Assembly: GCA_030704615.1 (NCBI GenBank)
Contig: CM060732.1
Location: 65,205,053 to 65,269,052, forward strand
DNA length: 64,000 nt
Origin: Takakia lepidozioides
Lineage: Eukaryota > Streptophyta > Takakiopsida > Takakiales > Takakiaceae
Reading direction: 5' to 3'
Below the pieces are notes generated by a model. The model saw only the letters and a list, made by a program, of their open reading frames with translations, had not been told where the DNA came from and did no database searches. Every line of letters begins with the position of its first letter. Position 1 is the first letter of the stretch. Positions 43,379 to 52,263 of the stretch are shown here, piece by piece. The translations under genes and the position numbers were made by a program.

Positions 43379-44026
43379 AGATATGGATAATTAGCTTTCA
43401 GATAGCTTTCTCTTTTTGTTGAATATCTCTGGCGTCTAGCTTCTCTTTCATCACTCATGTCCCATGTCTTTCATTTCTTTTTAATGTGGCAATAACCAAA
43501 ACTCTCTTCTGTAATATCTCTCGTATATGCCTGGGTTTCTTTCAAGCTTCAATGCACCCTTGGCTATACTTGAAGTCTCCGTTACCATATAACCATATGG
43601 CAAACAAGTCTGGAAAGCTGTTCTTGGTGTGAGTTTGATCCACAAAATATCCTTTGGAATCCAATTCTTTACCAGTACAAGCTCTTCATGCATATGAGTA
43701 TAAACATTCACTTTTCTTTCCTCCCAGCCTTCAAACTCTACTCGCTTAATGGATAGCAATGCTATCACATATACCAATGTTAGTAACCAACGTGCTCTTC
43801 CTCTACAGGCCACCTGATAAATCTTTATCACTCCTTTCTCCACACCCATGCATCAGCATCATGCACTCTCTTAAGAATGTTTTCTTTACAACCGTCCGGC
43901 AATTACCTGTGGAAGAATCGTTTGGACAATCTTTCCTTCTCAATTTGATTCACATCAAATTCTTTAATTCTCCATCCACCATGATCCCACCAGATGCCTG
44001 TCACATCTGGTTGTTCATGACCCAGT

Positions 44027-44046
44027 TCCCCAGTATGGTCGCCAAA
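44027..44046 (-). promoter_or_regulatory. Putative primer-binding site
   Basis: Directly after the LTR end (GCGCGACA) the minus strand reads TTTGGCGACCATACTGGGG. Plant LTR elements often have TGGCGCC... or TGGCGAC... here, complementary to the 3' end of a tRNA that primes minus-strand DNA. The tRNA was not identified. Confidence 0.55.
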
Positions 44047-45029
44047 TGTCGCGCGGCTTTTACTCACCCATCCCTTCGCTATCTGAGGCGGAAACTCCAA
44101 GATAGAAAAGTTGGAAATCTCTAAGTACTCAGCCCGCTCAGAACAATCAGTCATGACCTACAGCTAGTGTTTCATGGGGGTGTTTCCTATTTGTTTTCCT
44201 TTCCGCATTCATGTTAGCTAGCTACCTTACTATTGATAATTAAGTATCAGTTTGCTTCATCAATCTATCGGATTCCATCAACTCATCCATTCATTCCACA
44301 GCTTCACTCATATCTCTCTACACAGTGGGAGTATGAAGTATGTATCAGATTAATATCTATCAAGTATCAGGCTGAAGCCATGGTGTCTCTAATCTACTCT
44401 ACATTACAATTCTATAGCTTGCATTCATCAAGTAACAACAGATCGTCACTTCTCCTACTCCGTACTCTTCATCTTTCTGCTCAGAGATACGCTCTCTGTC
44501 TCATTTCCCTCTGTCATGTCCGAAGTCCCCTCCCGAAGTCATGTCAAGAAGTGATCCTCCTCCAGTCCTCGCTCCTCGCTTTATTTTCCTACCCGTTGTT
44601 CTAACCGTTTTCCTCACTAACCGTCATCCGTGAACTAATCATGTTCCATTCGCATATGTTGTTCCCCACAGTTGTTCCCTATCCTGCTATCCGTTCCCTA
44701 TGGTCGTGACAGCTGTGTCAAGCTGTGACTGGTTGTGTGGCTGTGACGGGCTGTGTCGGCTGTGACGACTGTGACGGGCTGTGTTGGCTGTGATGGGTTG
44801 TGTCGGCTGTGACGACTGTGACGGGCTGTGTTGACTGTGATGGGCTGTGTCGGCTGTGACGACTGTGACGGGCTGTGTTGGCTGTGACTGGCTATGTTGG
44901 GCTGTGTAACCCCCCTCTACAGTGCGCTGCTGTCACCCCTAAGGCTCCTGTTGGTCTCAGTCTGTGCAAAAATTAAGGGTACTCCTCATATCCCGTAAAA
45001 GTGTCTAAGTCCCTGGTAGTCCTCTAACA
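44047..45029 (-). repeat. LTR (family L1), 5' LTR of the gag-protease relic
   Basis: On the minus strand it begins TGTTAGAGG (45029) and ends GCGCGACA (44047), with the usual TG...CA borders, 983 bp. It contains the CTGTGACGGG minisatellite (about 44705-44910) and a region GGGAACAACTGTGGGGAAC. The same LTR is seen at 46080-46565 and 51203-52231. Confidence 0.8.
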
Positions 45030-45160
45030 GCGGGCTGTATAACCCCCCTAAAGCCTGCTGCTGCCACCCCTAAGGCTCCTGTTGGTCTCAGTCTGCGCAA
45101 AAATTAAGGGTACCCCACAGAACCCGTAAAAGCGTCTAAGTCCCAAGCAGCCCTCTAACA
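45030..45160 (-). repeat. 131-bp 5' tip of a second L1 LTR, inverted against the fragment to its right
   Basis: Repeats the first ~130 bp of the LTR (TGTTAGAGGGCTGCTTGGGA at 45160 downward, then the CCACCCCTAAGGCTCCTG block in plus orientation). To its right, at 45161, a plus-strand internal fragment begins that ends in a plus-strand LTR. The two LTR starts thus face each other, which normal insertion would not produce. Confidence 0.75.
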
Positions 45161-46079
45161 GCAACTCGGACTAAGGTTCTTCCGAACCCATTGAGGATCA
45201 TCACTTTGCGAGGTACTAGTCGGAAGCAGGTACCATGCTGAAGGAATCAATTGCCTTCCAAGTTGTACATGGGTACATTTATACCAAGACCAAGGAGGTA
45301 TCTAGTATTGTCATGGGCTATGGATTATACTATGCTGCTTGTTTTCTTGCACGTTATCACATTGAGCAGCAGAGGATGCAATCCCAATTTCTGAGTTATT
45401 CCAGTGGGGATCATTGGGTCTTATCTTCAGTGCCACCTCATATGTACCTATATGATGCAAAAGTTATGATGCAGAAGGATTCCCAACTTCGTTCATGGTT
45501 TCATTCGGCTTGGAACAATTTGTCAACACAGAAATTCGGCCCTGAGTATATTTTCTTTAAGGGACATGAAGCCTGGAAATACTTACACTGTTCCAAAGTC
45601 ATTGGCACACCTCTTACCTATACGGATAAGGAGTTCAGGACGTTCACTAATTTTGCTTACAAGTGCTTACAACAAGTTGTACAGTTTAAACTTCCAGACA
45701 TGGTGGGACCACATTGTATGCCACACAGGATTCCACTTAAAGTTCGGCCGTTAAAACACCTAAGGGGGGACGAGGATTCTGATACTATTGTTTCTTTATA
45801 GGACTCTTTTGACATGGCAAAGGACTATGCACTTCAGATGGCAGAGAAGAAACGACGGGGATCTCCTATGCCTGAACGATTACCTCGTTATCAGCCAAAG
45901 GAGGGTAAGACATTTCCAGGTAGTGCTCAATCATCTCCATCCGCCAGTGACAGGCCTCGGGCTCGCACACGGAGTCCTTCACGCGACTCTCACCGATAGA
46001 AGGGTGCTCGCTCACAAAGGTTTGCTGATCCCAAACAGTAAAACGTGAGGACACGGCTTTTTGAGAGGGGGAGGGATAA
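45161..46079 (+). pseudogene. 3' internal fragment of the large non-autonomous LTR element
   Basis: Homologous to 53170-52235 on the other strand. Reads FQVVHGYIYTKTKEVSSIVM, CGLYYAAC-like (here GYGLYYAACFLARYHIEQQ), PPHMYLYDAKVMMQKDSQLR, FFKGHEAWKYLHCSKVIGTP, with a TAG at about 45799-45801 and a Ser/Arg-rich end (RARTRSPSRDSHR). A polypurine tract GAGAGGGGGAGGGA (46063-46076) precedes the LTR and primes plus-strand synthesis in such elements. The 5' part is missing. Confidence 0.75.
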
Positions 46080-46565
46080 TGTTAGAGGGTTGCTTGGGAC
46101 TTAGACGCTTTTACGGGTTCTGTGGGGTACCCTTAATTTTTGTGCAGACTAAGACCAACAGGAGCCTTAGGGGTGGCAGCAGCAGGCTTTAGGGGGGTTA
46201 CACAGCCCGACACAGCTCCACACAGCCAGACACAGCCCGTCACAGCTAGTCACAGCCCGACACAGCTTCACACAGCTTCACACAGCTTTGCACAGCTTCG
46301 CACAGCCTGACACAGCTCCACACAGCCAGACACAGCCCGTCACAGCCAGTCACAGCCCGACACAGCTTTACACAGCCCGCCACAGCTTTACACAGTCTGT
46401 CACAGTACATGGGGAACAGTTATCATTGACAGGGAACGACTGTGAGGGAACGACATCTGCAGAGGGAACGTGTTACTTCAGGGGTGACGGTTAGTTAGTT
46501 AGGTGGTTAGAACAGCTTGCGGGTAGATTAGGAGAGCGGCAACGGGAAGGGGATCACTTCACGCA
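46080..46565 (+). repeat. L1 LTR, truncated (3' LTR of the fragment at 45161)
   Basis: Begins TGTTAGAGGGTTGCTTGGG and matches the reverse complement of 52231-51660, including the CACAGCC minisatellite (46200-46410) and GGGAACGACTGTGAGGGAAC. The match ends at about 46565, where a CACTA transposase fragment begins, so about half of the LTR is lost. Confidence 0.8.
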
Positions 46566-47361
46566 GTGTCCAAGAAAACTTTCAACTCAGCTTCAGTTAG
46601 AACATAAGGAGCAGGAGGCATGATTAACGTATCTGCCCTGTCTGGATGTCGTTGCAACCACAATGATGGACGCAACCCAAGTAAATCAAGATCACGCCGA
46701 ACCTTCAATGCATCTTTCTCCCCAAAAACAGTCTTAATGATATTCTCTGCAAAGTTCTTCTCTCAATGCATAGCATCAAACGTATGTCGTATGAGGAGGC
46801 CTTCCCAGTAAGGCAAGGCATATAAGATTGATAATCGCTTCACTCCGTGAAATTTGGAAGGGTATGATGGCGTATCTGGTTTCCCCCCTGCTGCTATCCA
46901 TGCAATCAGGTCAATTGCACGTTTCTTTATTTGTGTTCCCGTCTGCGTTTGTGGAGCCACTCTATGCTCAACAACACCATTGAACAATCTTGATCTTCTA
47001 TACGGATGGTTGTGGGCAAGAAATCTCCGATGGCCCAGGAACATAGTCTTCGAACATGCATGTAAATGCTGTGAATCCACCTCGGGTCCACAGGCTGGAC
47101 AACCAGCATAACCTTTAGTAACCTGACCCGCGAGCAAGCCATATGCAAGGTAATCATGGATTAACCATAGCAGCAATGCCCGTAGCAAGAATTGGCGTTG
47201 TTGGAGAGCTTGGGAAAGATCATAAGCTATGATGCCTCTCCACAATTCCTGTAGCTCCTCTACTAGGGGCATCAAATACACATCAATGTTCGCAGATGTA
47301 ACAGACTCCTTTCCAGGGATAAGGAGTGCTAACATGATGAAAAACTTCTTTTCATCAACCA
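46566..47361 (-). pseudogene. CACTA (En/Spm) TNP2-type transposase fragment
   Basis: Minus strand from about 47361: DEKKFFIMLALLIPGKES, ANIDVYLMPLVEELQELW, FLLRALLLWLIHDYLAYGLL, then the zinc-like segment GCPACGPEVDSQHLHAC, MFLGHRRFLAHNHPYRRS, and LPYWEGLLIRHTFDAMH. This is the conserved central part of plant TNP2 proteins. After TGA (about 46766, where the family has a non-stop codon) it continues EKNFAENIIKTVFGEKDALK and PAPYVLTEAELKVFLDT to about 46570. Both ends are missing: the left abuts a truncated LTR and the right abuts a MITE. No CACTA terminal repeat is present. Confidence 0.85.
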
Positions 47362-47676
47362 GAGGTTTACTATTTCATGAGCGAAAACCATGAGCCATGA
47401 GTCATGAGCCGCATGAGCGGTGAGCCGAAGTCTAAGACACGCGGATTTCATGAGCGGACTCCTCCAAATTTGGAAATGCGGCAGATTAAACAAGTATTAA
47501 AATAATATATTTTTATTTGATTAGTTTTTTCTGACACATTCCATTAAATTAATGTTTTATAATGTTTTTTATTTTCGAAATTTGTACTTCTGCTCATGAA
47601 AACCCATTGTCTTTGCTACTCCGCTCATGCCGCTTATGCTGCTCATGCCGCTCATGCTCATGAAATAGCTAACCTC
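47362..47676. mobile_element. MITE with CTATTTCATGAGC terminal inverted repeats
   Basis: Ends are GAGGTTTACTATTTCATGAG at the left and CATGAAATAGCTAACCTC at the right, which are inverted copies with two mismatches. Inside each end there are further ATGAGC/GCTCAT copies (subterminal repeats). The middle is AT-rich and non-coding. It shares its terminus with the fragments at 15922-16427 and 57030-57537, so it is probably a non-autonomous derivative of that family. A target-site duplication was not recognised. Confidence 0.75.
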
Positions 47677-48195
47677 CTCGAAAGCACTTGCAATACGACC
47701 TGGAAAAGTGGAAGCGAAGGACGACAGCACGCACGTGCTTGGCAGGACGGAAGCGCATTGGCAGGAACAGACCAGAGGGAGGAAAAGATCGATGAAACAG
47801 TCTTCGCCCACGATTGGCGGCAGCTGCCATGCCCTAAATCCGGGCGGCTACGATAGCAGCGCGGCATCACGGTGAGATGGGCGGCACATCATCTGGGGTG
47901 CGTTTGGGTCTGCCGGATCGGGCTGCTTGGCGGCAGACCTCACAGACCGAGCCTGGGCAGACCCCAGCAAGGGCAGACCCACTAGGGACCCGATGGCGGG
48001 CGGGCCCAGCGGCGAGGGCCGCGGTCCGCGGGCGGGCTGGGCGGCGTGCGGGCAGGGCCGCGGGCGGCTGCGGGGTTGCCGACCGCGGTGCGCGGCTGGC
48101 AGGTGGGGGTGGGCGGGGCGGGGGAGGATGACCCCGCGTCCGTGCGGGCGTGCGCGCCCTGTCCCACACGCGCGACATAAACTCCCAATTATTCA
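47677..48195. other. GC-rich non-coding patch
   Basis: About 47880-48170 is extremely GC- and CpG-rich, against a window that is mostly near 45 percent GC or lower. GGGCAGACC-like motifs recur (GCAGACCTCACAGACC, GGGCAGACCCCAGC, GGGCAGACCC). Open frames here have no family signal. It lies immediately downstream of the piggyBac-like relic and could be its subterminal region; this is inference. Confidence 0.5.
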
Positions 48196-49660
48196 AAAAT
48201 GAGAGGCAATTATGACTGGGCAGACAAACAACACCTCACTGGACTGCCAATAACAACAAGTATTGGGCAACTTCTTCATGCCCATGTACAGACATATGCC
48301 CACCCATGCACGAAGATCAGGGACACCCATGTAGCCCCACCTCGAGTTCCAGTGCGCACTTCTTCGGCAACATATTGGTTCGTTTCCCTGCAAATACGCT
48401 GCAACACAACCAACCTCCAAAACAGATGAAAACAAGTCAATACACTTGCCCATCTTGTGTCTAGCGCTACTGGCCAAGGCAATGGCCCCTGAAATGCTTC
48501 TCTGTCTCCTAAGAATGTAGTCTCGTTGCACTCCCATTGCGGAGCGGCAAACAAGTCATCAAACGAAACATAATTCTCTTTTGGAACATCCTGATCTACT
48601 TCCAATATATATATCACAGGTTTGCCAGTCTTCCTCATTTGCATTGTCACCCTCGTACATAGTATCCCCATCAAGCAATTGATCGTCGTTACCAGCAATG
48701 CTCCCAAAATCGAACGAAGGGAATTGGTGAGGTTCAGATCACCAGTCCTCACAAACAAAATTCGGCAATTCAAAAATGCCCCTCCCCCCCATGTCTACAA
48801 TGTCTTACCAACTCACATTGCCCTTGTCAAATGTTTCAAGGACGACTCCATGTACCCATAAATTCCCTGACTGCATCATCATCCTCCACTCCCAGGTAAC
48901 AATATGTCTACCACTCTGAGAACTGCTTGCAAAACCACCACACACACTTTGATTTGGCACTTCTGACCACTTAGGCACATCACTCAACGATTCAGCTCTA
49001 AAACCATCAGGAAAAAAATAAAAATAAAATTGGGCCACAACGCACCCAAAGGAGACCTGCAGAGACCAGGCAAAACAAATGTCGTCGCAGGTGGGGGACT
49101 TTTCCAGCCGCCTGCTCCCTGTAGACCCTCACCACATTCATAGTTAGATTTCCTCCGAACAGGAAGCCTCGGGGGAGGCGATCGAGCGGAGCATGGAATC
49201 GTCCTCTTTGCTGTCGCTGTACATTTCATTTGTTTGAGTGTTGGCATCAGGCCAAACGAGCTCCCTCAAAATTTCGTTCATTTCCTCACTGAATCATTCA
49301 GGATCCCCCTCCTCTCTTCTCTCTTCCCACCCTAATAGCTGAGCAACCTGCCTCCTAAATAAAAAGTGGTAGTTGTGCCCGAGAGGGCGTTTGGGCCAAC
49401 GGTTGGCACGAGGTGGAGGCGGCATACTCAAGAGGAACTCGTACATAAACAGCTTAAGATGACAGACACTTGCTCTTCTGTAGCATGTTAAGTATGTAGC
49501 ACCCAAGTAGTGAGGATGCCCACAGCCTTTTGAAGGCGTGGGGGAGGTGCGGGTGGCACAGGTGCCTCTGTATGCTTCCGCCTGGGAGCCATTCACTGCC
49601 TGCGCCCACAAAGCACCCTTCCCCAAAGCCATTTCCCTGCACAATGAAATCCCTACACAA
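48196..49660 (-). pseudogene. PiggyBac-like transposase, decayed
   Basis: Minus strand from about 49650: a long N-terminal part reaching FLFRRQVAQLLGWEERREEG, then a TGA, then an acidic segment (EEMNEILRELVWPDANTQ, SDSKEDDSMLRSIAS). Next come a charged segment around 48990-48860 (NLWVHGVVLETFDKGNVSW), and FDDLFAAPQWECNETTFLG. The piggyBac-type domain follows: LQRICRETNQYVAEE (48395-48350) and, after frameshift, DLRAWVGICLYMGMKKLPN and CCYWQSSEV (48300-48240). ICRETNxY...GxxxxMGxKKLPxxxxYW is diagnostic for the DDE_Tnp_1_7 family. The catalytic aspartates, which come later, are missing because the gene ends near 48196. PiggyBac elements are rare in land plants. Confidence 0.75.
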
Positions 49661-49833
49661 TTCAGCCGCTGAATGTACTAAGTGAATCTACATGCAAGCC
49701 CAAGAGTAAAAAGGAAGTGAAAGCAAGCAAACAAGAATAGTGAAGGCGTGACGTCGTTATGTGCGCCCTAATGCGACATTGAAGGCAACACCCGACAACG
49801 AGCTGTAATCGAGCATACAAGAATGAACGGAAC
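49661..49833. other. Short spacer with host tandem-repeat unit
   Basis: Includes AAGGCAACACCCGACAACGA at about 49781, a motif that returns at about 50718 on the other side of the foldback-like element. This suggests the element inserted into a locally duplicated host sequence. Confidence 0.5.
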
Positions 49834-50628
49834 ACACTAGACAGAGGATGGGAGTTGAATGCGCGCGTGCCAGCCTGCCAGTACGGTCGCCGGGATGCCC
49901 CTGGCGGGGCCCGCAGTCAAATCCCCACCCTAGCGCCCCCGAGTCGTGCCGTTATTGCCTGTCTAATAGTACAAAACATTAAAAAAACAAGGTGTGGCAA
50001 GGAAGCGGTGGGTAGCTTGGTGGCTGGGTGCATTGATCATTATTGCAGAGGTGCTGGGTTCAAACTACCCCCATGGCGTGATGGAAATTGTATGTTTAAG
50101 AATTTAACAGACGCATAGCAGTCTTTTGCATCTCCAAAAAATTTTAAGTCCCTCAAGCGGATTTCTGCTCCCCTGTTCCCCGCTCCCCAGTGTGTCCGCC
50201 GCTCCCATGTTCTCCTCGCTTCCCTGTGTGTCCGCCGCTCCCCTGTGTCTGCTCCCCTGTGTTACTACTCCCGGCTCCCTTGTGCTATTGCTCCCTTGTT
50301 TTACTGCTTTGCCACTCCAATAACAAGGGAGCGGAGGAGAGGGGAGCAATAACAGGGGAGCAGGGGAGCAGGGGAGCGGGGAGCAATAGCCGGGGAGCGG
50401 AGAACATAGGAGCAGAGGAGCGGGGAACAGGGGATTGGCGGAGCGGGAGCAAGGGAACGCCGTAGTGGGAACATGGAGCGCAGGACCCTCGGTGGGGCGT
50501 GAAGCATTCACAAGGGAAGCGGGGGTGGGGATTTGACCGCAGGCCCACGTGGGCCCTTTGGTTAGCTCCGGGGATCGTACCGGCAAGCCTCGCACGCGCA
50601 CATTCAACTCCCATCCTATGTCTAGTGT
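49834..50628. mobile_element. Foldback-like element with minisatellite-bearing inverted arms (copy 2)
   Basis: Termini are ACACTAGACAGAGGATGGGA at the left and TCCCATCCTATGTCTAGTGT at the right. The inverted similarity continues inward for at least 90 bp (left GTTGAATGCGCGCGTGCC and GCAGTCAAATCCCCACC; right the complements). The left arm then has a tRNA-like insert (about 50020-50075: TAGCTTGGTGG and GGGTTCAAACT, resembling Pol III A and B boxes). The centre is (GCTCCCCTGTT)n, about 50165-50290, facing (AACAGGGGAGC)n, about 50325-50460. The whole can fold back on itself. No coding capacity. Copy 1 at 3827-4489 has one such arm. Confidence 0.7.
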
Positions 50629-51202
50629 AAATCAGAATGAACAAGGCAGGTTGCAAAGTAGCCCTAAAAATGAAGGCAGTGTGTGCGCCCTGTGTGCGTT
50701 CAAGGGTATGCAATAAAGGCAACACCCGACAACGACCTGAAATCGAGCCCAGTAGAATGAACAAGGCAAAGCAGCCCTAAACAGATTGCATGAAGGCACT
50801 GTGTCAGAATGGAGCGGTGCCCTTGCATGGCAACGACGATGCACCATCAAACCCCGCTAAGCACAAGAACAAGATCAAACATTCATACCCAAAACGATGA
50901 CCAGTACACCCGCATCTCGCATTGCGTGGACTGGTTGACGGTGCCCTGATAGGCTATTCAAATGGTCCGGTTTTTTGGGATGTGTTCCTTAGTTAGTTTC
51001 GTAGACAAGGTCCTCCTATCGAGGATGTTTGGTTCTTAATTTACACTTATCACAGTGTGTGTGCCTTATGGTGTAACTCAGGGTTTTAATTTTTTTTCCC
51101 AAAATAATAATTATTAAAATTTATCAGGGCTACAATCCCCCTGTTTTGTTTGTTTGTTTTTTTTTTAAACTAAAAGAAAAAAGTGCGCGAGGCTTATTGG
51201 TA
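50629..51202. other. Spacer with about 118-bp direct repeat
   Basis: TCAGAATGAACAAGGCAGG...GCAGCCCTAAA...GCATGAAGGCA occurs twice in slightly changed form (about 50633-50685 and 50752-50800). The rest, to 51202, is AT-rich with homopolymer runs and no recognised feature. Confidence 0.5.
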
Positions 51203-52231
51203 TGTCGAACGGCTTTTACTCACCCATCCCTTCGCTATCCAAGATAGAAAAGTTGGATATTTCTAAGCACTCAGCCCGCTCAGTACAATCAGTCATGACC
51301 CACAGCTAGTGAATCATGGTTGTGCTTCCCAATTGTATTCCTTCTTGCCTTCATGTTAGAGATTCACCTTATCTGATACTGATGCATCAGATTGCTTCAG
51401 TATCTACTTAATTCCAATTAATCATGCATTCATTTCACAGCTTCACTCATGTCTCTCTACACAGTGTGCTTGTATCGAATAAGTATCAGATCACGATTTA
51501 TCAGGTATCAAGCCAATGTCAAAGTGACTCTAATCCGCCCTACAGTATCACTACAGCTCTGCATGAAATAAACATCTACTGTTCATATTTTCTCCTACTT
51601 CCTGCTCTCCGCCTAATCTCCTCTCCTACATGACCAAGAAGCGCCCCCCCGTGAAGTGTCCCCTCTTTCCGTTGCCGCTCCCCTTATCTGCCCGCAAGCT
51701 GTTCTAACCACCTAACTAATTAACCGTCATCCCTAAAGTAACACGTTCCTTTTGCAGATGTCGTTCCCTCACAGTCGTTCCCTGCCAATGATAACTGTTC
51801 CCCATGTACTGTGACAGGCTGTGTCAAGCTGTGCCGAGCTGTGACTTGCTTTGTAAGGCTGTATCGGGCTGTGACTGACTGTGACGGGCTGTGCGAAGCT
51901 GTGGCGGCTGTGACTGGACGTGTCGGGCTGTGACGGGCTATGTCGGCTGTGTCGAGCTGTATCGGGTTGTGTTGGCTATGTTTGGCTATGTCGGCTGTGG
52001 CGGCTGTGACTGGCTGTGTCGGCGTGTGTCGGGCTGTGTTGTGCTGTGACGGGCTGTATCGGGCTGTGTTGGCTGTGACGGGCTGTGACGGGCTGTGTAA
52101 ACCCCCCCCCCCCCCCCCCTAAAGCCTGTTGTTGTCACCCCTAAGGCTCCTGTTGGTCTCAGTCTGTGTAAAAATTAAGGGTACCCCACAGAACCTGTAA
52201 AAGCGTTAAAGTCCCAAGCAGCCCTCTAACA
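51203..52231 (-). repeat. L1 LTR, 3' LTR of the large non-autonomous element
   Basis: Minus strand begins TGTTAGAGGGCTGCTTGGG (52231) and ends GTTCGACA (51203), about 1.03 kb. It has the minisatellite at 51815-52100 and a run of about 17 C at 52105-52121. A polypurine tract (GAGAGGGGGAGGGGT, minus strand, about 52249-52235) lies immediately before it, as required for the 3' LTR. Confidence 0.85.
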
Positions 52232-52263
52232 TTTACCCCTCCCCCTCTCAAAAAGCCGTGTCC

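Larger units (their letters stand above)
40140..44046 (-). mobile_element. Ty3/gypsy retrotransposon relic (gag and protease only)
   Basis: Minus-strand internal region downstream of the LTR at 44047-45029: primer-binding site, leader, gag, protease. RT, RNase H and integrase are absent because the element is cut off near 40140, where it abuts truncated copy A. Gag has a capsid segment and two zinc knuckles. This is the RT-type partner for the non-autonomous element at 51.2-57.0 kb, which uses an LTR of the same sequence. Confidence 0.75.

Noticed and set aside
47877-48202. GC-rich open frames rich in Arg/Gly/Pro
   Set aside because: High GC removes stop codons in all frames; no domain and frames overlap on both strands.
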